Below are positions 9,885-20,500 of a DNA stretch of 64,000 nt, piece after piece. Origin of the DNA: Mayamaea pseudoterrestris. Lineage: Eukaryota; Bacillariophyta; Bacillariophyceae; Sellaphorales; Sellaphoraceae. The position numbers and the translations under genes were made by a program. The notes beneath the pieces were generated by a model that had not been told where the DNA came from, did not search any database, and was given only the letters and a program-made list of their open reading frames with translations. The stretch lies in assembly GCA_027923505.1 (NCBI GenBank), contig BROI01000007.1, positions 682,001 through 746,000 of the forward strand. Reading direction: 5' to 3'. Position 1 is the first letter of the stretch. Every line of letters begins with the position of its first letter.

Positions 9885-10454
9885 GATGTTGATTGTGGAG
9901 TTGATGGATGATGAGTGCTCACGACGAATTTACAAAAAGTGTGTGTGTGCCGATTGATTGTGTTGTTTGTGTGTGAGCTCGATGCTGCAACGGCGTTCAC
10001 GCTTCGCGCCACCCGGCTGGCGACGTTGGCACACATTACATAGGCTATCGCAAGGCTCACGCGCAGTTTAAATCTGAACGGATGATTTGAATGTGGTGCG
10101 AGCTTCGATGATCCAATGCGCTCGATTCAACTTCCGATAAGATTCATTCGAGGTCGATCTTACGTAGAAATCGTACGCACACGTAGTACGAGTCGTTAAG
10201 TGCCGGATCCTGTAAAAATCGCAGTGGTTATGGATGAGAACTGGTGCGACATTTTAACGGGTTCCCAACGCTCGGACACAAACCATGGGACCGATGACCC
10301 TGCCATCGAAAAAGCACGATTAGGTTTTTCCAAATGTCACCGCGTTCTTTGACAGTGAGCGTCCCAGGTAACAACGCTTTACATGATACAAACAAGGCAA
10401 ACAACAATGCCAGACAGCAGCATGTCTACTACTACAAGCAGAACAATTCACCAC
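9885..10454. other. Divergent promoter region between barrel paralog 1 and M6 protease
   Basis: No supported coding frame. A short GT-rich run lies near 9940-9975, just upstream of the barrel gene. No repeat or RNA gene seen. Confidence 0.45.
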
Positions 10455-12477
10455 ATGCGACGTTTCGCCATCTGCCTCGCAATATCCGCTGTGACGTGCG
10501 TCGACTCGTTGGCACCTCCGCATCCAGACTGGCTCGACTACGAGAGTGTTCACGCGGAACGACGTCGGCGCAACGTTACCTACGACTACACGCCCCAGCA
10601 TGTGACGGCGGAACACTGTCGCTTTCTGAGTGAGGAGCTTTGCGAAATGGAGGATCAGTTGACGGGCCGGGTGCGACAACAGAATCTGGAACGCGTCGAG
10701 CAACGGCGTCGCGGCCTTCAAGTGGGTGTTCCAATCGAATTTCCTGGCAATTCCAACAAGGATATACTACATTCTCCCAACATTGGAGAGTTCAAGATTC
10801 CAGTGCTGCTGATACGCTTTCCGGAGGATGTTAACAAGCCGTTGCAACCGCTGGAATACTTTGACGAAATGTTCAACGGCAAGGGAACATCAGACGTTAA
10901 TCCTGCTGGTTCAGTGGCGGAATGGCTCTTTTACAATTCACTTGGACAATATAAAGTCACGTTTGACGTGCAGGACTGGACGACGGCTCCAAATCCAGCT
11001 TCCTTTTACGCCAAGGGTAACGCCGCCAAGTTGGGCATTTTGATTGCGCAAGACGTGTTTCGATGGAAGCTTGACGAAATGGATGCCGCGAACTTTGACT
11101 TTTATCAGTACGATCAGGATAAAGACGCACGCATTGACCATATGATTGTTTTGCATAGTGGCTTTGCTGCTGAATTTGGAGACCTTGAATGTGCTCCCGG
11201 TAGTTGGATGGACCGGATCTGGAGCCAAGCCGCCGTTGGCGGTGTCAGTGACGGCTTCATGTCGCGCAATCCGCAATCGTACGGACAATACCTATCGTCC
11301 TTTGCCTTGGCCAGTGCCATTGGTACGAAAGGACTCTGCGATTCGCCTGGTGGTGACATGGGCATCCCGTCTCATGAGGTACGTGGCCTTATAAGCATTT
11401 TTAGCTTTAGCACTTGATTGTTCTTTGAAGGCTCACACGTTTTCGTCTTGCCTCAGTTCATGCACGGTTTCGCGCTGCCGGATCTCTATGACACTGATCC
11501 AGATGATGTAGCCATCAAAATTGCTGGTCCTGGAAGCTTTGATGTCATGGCGAATGCGTTTGGTTTCAATCGAAATGCCAAGGTGAGTTTGTTGATCGAC
11601 TTGCGTCGCGACGATATAGGTCGATACAAGTCTCACGTCATGTCTCTGCTAACATTCATTATAGTTTCCCGGCATGCTGTCGTCATTCAGTCGCCAATAC
11701 GGTGGCTGGCTGACTCCTATCAACATTACTAGAAGTGGATATTACGCTGTTCAGCCGGCGGAAGTTTCGGGAACGGCGTATCGCATCGACGCTGGCTTTC
11801 CAGCCGGCGAATACTTACTAATTGAAAATCGGGCAGGACTCATGTGGGCTGGAGATTGGCCGGCAAGCGGTATAGTGATCTTTCATATTGACGAGAATGT
11901 AAGGCTGGACTCTGTTGGATGATGCCTGCGTTATTCGTCTCTATTTGCTCACACTTGAGCACCCTCGTCTTTGCAGGCGCCCATGCAAACTCAACGCGGC
12001 TATCCTGGTCACGCGAACTGGCCACAACAACACTATCGAGTCAGTGTACTTCAAGCGGACGGTAATTACGATATTGAGCAAGGAGTGAACTTGGGCGACG
12101 AAGGGGACTTTTGGATCAAGGATATGGTTCTTGGACCGGGCCCCGATGTCTGGCCAAACACTGACAGCTATCAAGGCTCGCAATACCAGACGGGTCTTCA
12201 AATTACCATCATGTCAGATCCTGGCTTCATCATGATCATCAAGGTCGATGGGATATCGGGAACGAATGCTGCGCCGGGCTTTGCACCAGTTGATCCGTCC
12301 GATGTTTACAATCCTGGTCAGGCTGGACAATATATGCCCAATCAAGGAGCAATGAATAGCTACACGGGAACAACGGAGATCGATGATTTTAAAAATACTG
12401 GGAGAGTCATCGCATGGGTGCTCTCCTTACTGGGAGGCGTTGCCATGGTGCTGGGCTTGTTGGTGGTGCTGCTATAA
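10455..12477 (+). CDS. Secreted/membrane M6-type (immune inhibitor A-like) zinc metalloprotease
   Basis: Exons 10455-11378, 11457-11582, 11665-11898 and 11977-12477, with introns of 78, 82 and 78 nt all phase 0, give 594 residues. The chosen ATG opens directly into a signal peptide (MRRFAICLAISAVTCVDS); an in-frame ATG at 10383 would add 24 residues. The zinc motif reads HEFMHGFALPDLYDTD (from residue 307), the HExxHxxxxPD form of the M6 family, and HIDEN downstream matches the conserved M6 block before the C-terminal half. The domain is preceded by a propeptide-like, basic region (QRRRG near residue 90). The last 20 residues are a hydrophobic helix, suggesting a C-terminal membrane anchor. 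Substrate unknown. It faces Ddi1 tail to tail. Confidence 0.85.
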
Positions 12478-12822
12478 TCTCGTCGCACCGGGGTGCATGC
12501 CTCGCACTTTAGGTGACACTGACTGCATTTGGGGAACAAAAACAATTTCGCAAATCGTTAACGAATTCGTAGATAGATATACAAACTTCAATTCATGACA
12601 ACGTATCATGTCTTACCATCATTGGCGAATGAGACAGCATCTTGCACTAGCATGGTGTATACAGTGTACTTTACCGGTAGCTAAAATACGAAACGTAGAA
12701 AAGCTAATTAGATGCCTAAATTACGTTGGTATAGCGGCGTGCTAGTAAGTCTATTGGCCATACGAGTATGCATGAGCAGCGTCGTCGGCACGGTGCAGAT
12801 ACTCAGCTTGCCGATATGATAT
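12478..12822. other. Convergent spacer between M6 protease and DDI1
   Basis: AT-rich 3' flanks with no coding frame. One TACCGGTA palindrome lies at 12672-12679. Confidence 0.45.
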
Positions 12823-14265
12823 TCAAGACAGCATATCCGCATCATGATCGTCATCACCATTGGGACCGCTATCCTTTTCTCGCTTCTTGTGCTGCTCCTC
12901 CATGGCATCCAAAAGCTTTTGGTTGGCCGTGTCGGCGCTGAATCCCTTGGTTCCGCCCTGCGCTTGATCCAAATCTTTTTCGTGCAAAAAGGGTGCTTCC
13001 ATGTATTCGCCCGGAGCCAAACGAAACTTGAGTACGCCCTTCTCCAGGTCAATCTGACAAGTGTGTCGCTTCATCATGTCCAATCCAAAGAGAAAAGGCA
13101 TTTCGCTGCCAGAACCAGCATCATCCATGACTGTGACACTGCAGGGAAAGTACATGCCTCCAATTTGCAACTGCACCATGTGAATTCGTCCAACAATCTT
13201 GCCAGTGCCAACGCCTTTGGCGATTCCATGAAAGCGCGTGTCAATGTAGTCGTCAAGGCCGCATTCCTTGGCGACGCGAAGACTCATAATGGTCGTTTGC
13301 GCACCAGAGTCGCAAAAGGCTTGAATCGGATGATCGTTGATCTTGGCTTGTACGTAGAGCATTAAAACTTGACCAAGAGCTTCCGGATACTCGTTCATCA
13401 TTTGCGTGTACTGCTCGTGAACCTTGCTGCGTCGCTCCTTGGCTGCAAAGTACTCCTTGGCTTCCGCGTCGTCCGGATTGGAGGCAAGCTGGCGAACCAT
13501 ATCCGACTCCTTGCGGCCGCTTTCGGTGATGCGCATGGCATTTTTGATTCCAGACTCAACAAGGTGATTGCGCCAAAACTGAACGGCTTGATCGAGTGGT
13601 TTGTTGCGGAGTTGGGAAGCCAACTTGGGATCGTGATAGTTCAATTCCTTGAGCAAGTGCTCCTTGGACTGCAACAGCGTAACCTGAATGCATGAACGAA
13701 CATGGATGAGAGCAGTGGCACATTAGTGAGCATATGCATGTCATCAAGTAAAAAGTGGAATAGATCAAACAAGCATGGCACGTACAAAGGCGTGCGGATG
13801 CGGGTTATAATGCATGGCATCATTCACATCCATTCCATTCCAATATACTGGCGCCGGCAATTGCCCATTCGGCTGGGAAGCAGAACTAGCCAAACTACCC
13901 AAATTGTTTCCTCCGCTTGAACCAGAAGATGCGCCTCCAGCTGCCAGCAAGTTGGAAAAGTCCAAGCCGCCAGAAGCAGCTGGCTGTTGCGGAGCTGCGG
14001 GTTGTGATGATTGCGACTTGCGGGTTTGCACCGCCAAAAGGTCGCCATTTTGACAGCCTGCTGCTTCCAGTGATACAGTAGTATGTAACAGTGGTTTTCC
14101 ATCGCGAAACAAAACGAGGTCGTCATTGTCAAGCCCAAAGAGAGCCTTTGCCCAAGAAATGATTTCCGCAATCAGTGTTGACGAAGGAACCGGAATGCAT
14201 TCCGATCGACCGGTAACAGCAGCTACGAGAGTAATCGTCCAATCAGAAGATGATGAAGAAGACAT
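12823..14265 (-). CDS. DDI1: DNA damage-inducible protein 1 (Ddi1) ubiquitin shuttle with retropepsin-like domain
   Basis: Exons 14265-13786 and 13683-12823, with a 102-nt intron (GTACGT donor, TTCAG acceptor), give 446 residues. Residues 1-80 form a ubiquitin-like domain (ITLVAAVTGRSECIPV... DLVLFRDGKPL). A Gln/Pro/Gly linker follows. From about residue 245 is the dimeric aspartyl protease domain, with LYVQAKINDHPIQAFCDSG and the Ddi1-specific DSGAQTTIMS active-site loop, then PFLFGLDMMKRHTCQIDL. The C-terminus is acidic; no UBA domain is seen, as in many Ddi1 homologs. Ddi1 carries ubiquitylated clients to the proteasome and cleaves heavily ubiquitylated substrates (family knowledge). It is a host gene, not a retroelement remnant. 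The start at 14265 aligns the UBL at the N-terminus. Confidence 0.93.
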
Positions 14266-14447
14266 GGTAGATGTAGATTTGAGCTTGAGCTGAAAAGAAA
14301 GTGATTGGACAGTCGAACCAGACCGACGTGCGGAGATGATGTTGTGTCGTCCATGGTGGTGCAAGATTGAGCGAAAGCTTGTCGCTGCGGCAATAATTCA
14401 ATGACAGACAATAGAATAAAGACAAGCGACCCGACAACCACAACAAA

Positions 14448-14521
14448 GCTGGGATGGTCTAGGTGGTTATGACGACTGCCTAACACGCAGTAGGTCGGGA
14501 GTTCGACCCTCCCTTCCAGTA
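14448..14521 (+). tRNA. tRNA-Val (anticodon AAC)
   Basis: A 74-nt cloverleaf. The acceptor stem GCTGGGA pairs with TTCCAGT (two G-T wobbles), the D arm has a 3-bp stem, and the anticodon stem ACTGC/GCAGT is perfect with loop CTAACAC, so the anticodon is AAC (Val, GUU). The T stem GGGAG/CTCCC has loop TTCGACC and the discriminator is A. There is no intron and CCA is not encoded. A run of seven T at 14522-14528 is the RNA polymerase III terminator. Box A and box B are intact. Confidence 0.93.
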
Positions 14522-14528
14522 TTTTTTT
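14522..14528 (+). terminator. Pol III oligo-T terminator of tRNA-Val
   Basis: Seven consecutive T residues directly after the discriminator base of the tRNA. Confidence 0.8.
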
Positions 14529-14594
14529 CACATCCTGTGATGACTCAGATGGAGGATGACCGCAAATACTGTACAAAGACGATGCTGTTATAAT

Positions 14595-15081
14595 AATGCA
14601 CCCCATGGGTCCGTGCTAACGATTCGCATCCCATGTGCCTTCATTTTTTGGCAGTTATGATTAATCCAAGCAATGGGTTCAACTTATTTTGTGGTGAAGG
14701 TCAATCCAAGCCAAGAGTCCACCCTATTTTGTTTTTTGGGACAATCCAATCCTAGGATCATCGCTAACTTGTGGTAGAGATTGATCCATCCAAGGAGTTC
14801 ATATTAACTTGTGGTTATGGTTAATGCACCTCATGGGTCCATGTTAACAATTCGCATCCCATGTGCGTACATTATTTTTTGGCAGTTATGATTGAGCCAA
14901 GCAATGGGTTCAACTTATTTTGTGGTTAAGGTCAATCCAAGCCATGAGTCCACCCTATTTTGTTTTTAGGGACAATCCAATCCAAGGATTATTGCTAACT
15001 TGTGGTAGAGATTGATCCATCCAAGGAGTTCATGTTAACTTGCGGTTATGGTCAATGCACCCCATGGGTCCATGTTATCTC
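14595..15081. repeat. Nested (higher-order) tandem repeat, two full units plus a partial third
   Basis: Two units of about 228 and 231 bp start at 14595 and 14823, and a truncated third starts at 15054. Units are near identical. Each unit is itself built from about five diverged 38-45-bp subunits beginning with the consensus AATCCAAG or AATGCACC and containing ATGGGTTCA...TTGTGGTTA; the first subunit carries an extra block of about 25 bp. There is no coding frame. It lies between a tRNA gene and the ABCG gene. Confidence 0.85.
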
Positions 15082-15245
15082 GCAGAAATGTGGTATGCTA
15101 AACTACTCGTGCTGCAAAAAAATAGTCATCGTAGCTCACCCGTGTCGCATCGATAACGCAGTCACAGTGGTTCTGCAATCTTTCGTCGTCGATCACGCAT
15201 GCGACTGTGACTGGCCACTTTCTTCCATGCATTACCAAAACAACG

Positions 15246-17441
15246 ATGGGTTACTCGCGAGCGCCGCTGCTGCTAGTCATCGTTTTGGCACTTTACTTGA
15301 ATCTCTTTACTGGTGGTCAAGTCATGGCAATGTCCGATCAAGAAGCAAACGGTGAAGACGAAGGCGACGCATCAGATTCGTCACTCCTCGCGTTGAACGA
15401 CGAAGATTCCAATGGCGGCATTTTGTGGGAAAATGTTGCATTCAGTCAAGGAAAACGAGTCATACTGGAACCATGTTCGTTTCACGTTGAGAATGGACGA
15501 GTCTGTGCCCTTCTTGGACCATCCGGTGCTGGCAAAACGACATTGTTAAAGTCCTTGGCGTCCGTGCTGAAGCACGAAGGTCACGTTTACCTTTACGACA
15601 AGACTGACAATGACGAAGACAGCAACGACCAAACGACGCTTCACTTGACGTCGCTACATCACCACGCCAACCGCATTGCCTGGTTGCAGCAGCAGGACCA
15701 CTTCTTCGAGCGACTCACCGTAACGGAAACCTTGGAGCTCGCCGCCTACTTTGAACTTCCTCACTTATCTTCCAATGAACGTCAAAATATTGTATCCAAC
15801 CTCATGGACGGACTCGGATTGCATCAAAGCGACTTTAACAACAATACCGCTGAGTATAAGAGTATTCGGAGCAAGAGCCGCAACACAAACCGCCCAACCA
15901 GCGTCTTGTCAGGAGGAGAGCGCCGCCGATTGTCCGTCGCACTGGAACTACTGAGCAGTGAAGACATTCGCGTCTTGCTAGCCGATGAACCAACGACTGG
16001 TCTCGACAGTGGTCGATCGGAACGAGTGGTGGGGTTGATTCGCAATCTGGCCAAGGAACGGAACGTTCCAGCCTTGCTGACGCTGCATCAGCCGCGATCC
16101 AGCATTTGGAATTCCTTGCTGGATGACTGCATTCTCATGGCAGACGGAGGACGAGTATGTTACGCTGGTACAACGGATGATTGCTTAAGCTACTTTGCCA
16201 ATTTGGGATTCCATTGTCCGCCGGCGACAAACCCCGCCGAGTTTATTATAGACTTGGTGTCGGTGGACACCGAGGATGCCAAGCAGGAGCTACTGGACCG
16301 GGCGCGAGTTGATGAATTGGCAGCAGCCTTTCGCAAACATCAAGAAATCGAGCGCATAAGGCAGGAGAAGCAAAGCCATCGCAGCAAAAAGCAAGTTGCA
16401 GTTGTCATGGAGCAAGTCAACGGCAATTCGCGACCAGTCTCGTTCATGCCACGTCGCGGTCCATTGCATTGGATACCACGCTTTGCCGCCCTCGTTCGTC
16501 GCTCCTGGCGACAAAACTCGAGGGCGCACGCCATCAATGCCTTTCGGTTGGTGGCTAGCGCCGGTAATGCCATGCTACTCGCACAAATCTTTCCTACGGT
16601 GCGTGGTAAGATTGCCACGGCGAACAGTGTCGCCGATCGAGTCGCACTCTTGTCCTTTGGAGCAATCAACATGTGTATGCTTGCGTTCATGAAGACGGTG
16701 GAACTGTTCGCCAAGGAAAAGCCTGTGATTCAGCGAGAGCAGCGGCGCAACCAGTACACGGCACTGGAGTATTTGGTTGCCAAGGGGCTGGCGGAGCTGC
16801 CACTCGATATTGGCTTTGCTTGCATCTTTACTACTGTGTTAAAGCTTGCATCAGGGATTCGCATATCATGGGGACGCGTTTCGGCTGTCTTTTCGTTAAT
16901 GACCGCTGCGGGAGCGTCGCTCGGGTTCTTGATGGGGAGCTGGGCACCAAGCGGCCCACTCGCGCAGCAGGCGGGAATACCAATTCTAGTCATACTCATG
17001 GTAGTTGGTATCATTAACCCCAGCGGATCATCAGCATCAATCGAAATTCCCTGGTATTTGCGTGCCTTGAAACTTGTCAGTCCGTTTACGCATTCCATCG
17101 AATCGCTGTGTCTTGGCGAATATCCGGGAATGCAGTTTCTAAAGCAAGGTCTTCTTGGTCGGATGGGAAACCTGAGAATGGGGGGCTTGGCATTTGTCCG
17201 AAATGGCGATCAAGTTATTGACGCGCTAGGGTTGCAAGGGAAGACCTTTGAAGGGACAATGAAGCAATTGGCTATGTTGACGGCTGCAAACTTCTTCTTA
17301 AGTTGGGTAGGACTGATGTTTCACGGGTACTACGACAATCCGCGGCATGTAGAGCAGCCACCGCAGCAACGCAACCAGCAGACTGCTGTTCCGCGGGCGA
17401 GTGCATTGCCGTTGGCGGTTCCAATTCGAACGCGACTTTAG
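15246..17441 (+). CDS. ABCG-family half ABC transporter
   Basis: A single-exon protein of 731 residues. The ATG at 15246 begins MGYSRAPLLLVIVLALYL, a signal-peptide-like segment; the frame upstream of it offers only non-ATG starts. The nucleotide-binding domain (about 60-320) has Walker A GPSGAGKTT, a Q loop near WLQQQDHF, signature SGGERRRLSVALELL, Walker B VLLADEPTTGLDS and the His switch in LTLHQPRSS. The ABC2-type membrane domain (about 430-710) contains six hydrophobic helices. The NBD-then-TMD order defines ABCG (WHITE) half transporters, which export lipids or hydrophobic compounds as dimers. The N-terminal hydrophobic leader is unusual for ABCG and may direct ER or plastid sorting. 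Substrate unknown. Confidence 0.9.
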   Translation: MGYSRAPLLLVIVLALYLNLFTGGQVMAMSDQEANGEDEGDASDSSLLALNDEDSNGGILWENVAFSQGKRVILEPCSFHVENGRVCALLGPSGAGKTTLLKSLASVLKHEGHVYLYDKTDNDEDSNDQTTLHLTSLHHHANRIAWLQQQDHFFERLTVTETLELAAYFELPHLSSNERQNIVSNLMDGLGLHQSDFNNNTAEYKSIRSKSRNTNRPTSVLSGGERRRLSVALELLSSEDIRVLLADEPTTGLDSGRSERVVGLIRNLAKERNVPALLTLHQPRSSIWNSLLDDCILMADGGRVCYAGTTDDCLSYFANLGFHCPPATNPAEFIIDLVSVDTEDAKQELLDRARVDELAAAFRKHQEIERIRQEKQSHRSKKQVAVVMEQVNGNSRPVSFMPRRGPLHWIPRFAALVRRSWRQNSRAHAINAFRLVASAGNAMLLAQIFPTVRGKIATANSVADRVALLSFGAINMCMLAFMKTVELFAKEKPVIQREQRRNQYTALEYLVAKGLAELPLDIGFACIFTTVLKLASGIRISWGRVSAVFSLMTAAGASLGFLMGSWAPSGPLAQQAGIPILVILMVVGIINPSGSSASIEIPWYLRALKLVSPFTHSIESLCLGEYPGMQFLKQGLLGRMGNLRMGGLAFVRNGDQVIDALGLQGKTFEGTMKQLAMLTAANFFLSWVGLMFHGYYDNPRHVEQPPQQRNQQTAVPRASALPLAVPIRTRL

Positions 17442-17574
17442 ATGCTTTGCACAGCGCTATGTGTCGCGTTCATGACACCGGCTTTATTAAGTTAGAATTA
17501 ACAGTCTAAGAAGCTTTGCTGGTATGTACAGTTACAGCTAATGTTTTTCTATAATATTATACTCTACACACGTC

Positions 17575-20500
17575 CTACGCTGTCCAGAACGAAATGCCAC
17601 CCGGCGGATGGTTTCTGTTGCTGTCGCTGCTAACATACTGCTGGACGTCTTCATCGACAATTGTAATCATACCGTCGTCACTCCCGATAAAAAGAAACTG
17701 AGGGGTCGGATTAAGATCGGCAGGTGTGAGCCCAATGCAACGAATAGGTCCGTGGCGAGCCAGGTCGAGCACAGCGCAGACCACCATGTCACTTGTCGTT
17801 CGTATCAAAACTTGGCATCTCGTGCCGCCGGTAATCAGAATTTCGCCGCTTGAGCAGATAATCATGTCATTCAACTTTTCACCCGCATCAGTGCTGCAAA
17901 GTCGAACACCATTTACGGTGAAAGTATGCAATCCAAAATCACCCATATGCACGACGACGATGCTCGTTCCGTGCATGGCAACTTTCTCTACGCCTTTAGA
18001 AGGTTTACCTTCGGCTAGCGGGGGAGGGTGAAAAGAGCGAATAAATTCACCTCGTCTTATTGTATGAATACAAACAAGACCACCATGACATCCCGACACG
18101 ACGGCGTCCAGATCTGAGTCTAGGGCAACGCACGCCATCGGCGCTGGTAGAAAGAAGACGAATTTGAGTTGATCTGCGAACAGAAACGCGTCATTTCCTT
18201 TCATGCTTCCTACCTTCATGTCCCCAAAGAACGTGGCAACAGCTCAAGATTTGCCCGCCATCGTTCGAGGCACCGAGTACAGTCTGCATATATCCATCGG
18301 ATATTGCAACACTCATATCCGGATGATCAATAACCCAGATACAACAGGTTCCATCTTGTGCACCCGTAACCATGAGTCCACCGTCTTGTCCAATCGCGAG
18401 ACACGTAATCGAGTCTTGATGTCCTCCACAGCCATGAGCAATTTGCCGTAAGGTCTCTGTTGAGTGAATCCGAACAGCATCATCAAAATAGCCACAGCTT
18501 ACAACATACCCGTTGGTTTCCGCATTAGAAAGCTTATCCGTGCCAACAAGAAGTCTGTTAGTCGGTGGCATTACAGCTTTCCGACGAATCAATTCTTTCG
18601 CCTGGCCGCCAATCGTCGCAGCGAAGGAACAGCTGCTAATGGTCCGATAGCTTGCTTCCATCTTCGTTTCACTTACAGCGGACCCTCGTTTGATTGAAGT
18701 ACGTGATGTGCTTATCTCTCGCCTTGACATTGGATTCAGCTTGTCCATCCTCAATTGACCCTTCTTGCCCTTGAGAGCCCAACGATATGTCCCAATGCTC
18801 ATGTCTCCGTACACGACTAAAATTGACTCAGTCTGGACATGAATCTTGAACACGGCTCCTTTTGCATGCTCGCTTCGTGTGTTACCAAACTGCTTCGAGG
18901 GAGTGTGGCATCTTAGTTTCTTGGGAACTGATAGGTCGTGTATCAAAGGTTTCCAGCACACTTCGGTAGGGTACCGGCAGGGATGTGGGTCGCATTGAAT
19001 TAACTGACTGGGTGTTTGTCCAAAATTTTGAATGTGGCTTTCCGCCGCCTTGCGATCGACCATGTCGGAAATTTTGTCTAGATCAACGGATCCTTCATAT
19101 GACAAATGGTGAAAAAGATTGTGCGCCAACATGGCTTCAGGGCCTCGCTGTTTCTCTCCAAATACTAAATCAAGCCAGTGATGAAGCGACTGTGAAACTA
19201 TATCAGACTCTAAAGCCAGACGATGAAGTCGGACAAACTCATAGGGTGACCCTTTCGCCCAGGGTGGCAGCACCACATGATCGACCTGCCGCCCTCGTTG
19301 CGTGCGGCCTAGTGGAAATTTGTTCGTGTTTAGAAACATCTCGGGTAAACAGTAGAACTCGGGAATCAGCTCTTTCATGTCAGCAGTAGATGTCAGACAA
19401 GAGTTCCAACTATCAGCCAAGTCAATAAAAAGCCTGTCAGGGGAGTCGAATCTCCCTGACTGCAATTCAATGGCCATTGTTGTGAATGGCTCTTGTCGAA
19501 TAAGATAGTGGAGCACGATTCCTGGCGATGAGTAATGGCTTCCGTACAAAAATTTCTCATTTTCTGCAAAGCCAAAGAGTTCCAAATCATTGTATCGCTC
19601 AATGAGCTGAGCTAAGCGATCCGGATTTAATGCCCCGATCGGTTTGGTTAGATCTCGATATGCACGGGAGTCCGAAAGATCAATTTCCGTGCTAGTGTAG
19701 TCGGCAAGTACCCAAGGAAAGACTGGATACTGGGTAATATCGTTGAAGCTTCGGCCGGCCATGCGATTTAATGCCATTATGTATTCGAAGTTTGATATTT
19801 GGCGCTTTCTCCATAACTCTGTGAGGCGAGACTTTCGAAAGACGGTTCTTGGATTCAGCGACTTAAGTGACCACAGCATTGGCGTCTGTGGGCAAACAAT
19901 GTGTTGAGGCGATTTTTCAGAAACTACTAACTGTTTTCAATGCGTCGTAAGTTACCTTGCAGCTGCTCCTCAACTTGGCATAAAATCTATCGCGCTCCTT
20001 AAACCCGCTAGCAAAATTCAGAAACAGTTCATGACTGTCAGAGAAAAAGAGTTCTAGCGCTTGTGGGCGAAGCATGTATCTGCGGCCATGGACTTCTGTC
20101 AAACGAGCAAGTCGCCAGCGCCGACTCGTTGAGTCCTTCTCGCCAATCGCAACGGGCTCATTGGTGATGGTACCAATTTCATCGCCCATTTGGCGAAAAT
20201 ATAAGCCATGTGTAGTAAGAAGTAAAGCTCCTTCGACGTATGATCGAAGGGAAACAAGCATAACCGGGTCGAAGCGAGCAACCACTTCTTCATTGTCCGT
20301 CCAAATAAACACTTTTGCCCATGCGTCACTGTCGCCATCACCATCAACTCCACCTATCTCTGTGGACTCTATTTTATCCCACTCTTCATCTTGCTCCAAG
20401 TCGTTGACACTCCCAGCGGGGCGCTTGGAATGGTTGCTCTCACCACGACTGGCACCGTCGTCTTCGTCGTCGCTCGTATCGGATGTCAAATCGTTTTCGT

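Noticed and set aside
12823-13683. Retropepsin domain as a possible retroelement remnant
   Set aside because: It is joined in frame to a ubiquitin-like domain with the Ddi1-specific DSGAQ loop; there is no reverse transcriptase, integrase or terminal repeat nearby.
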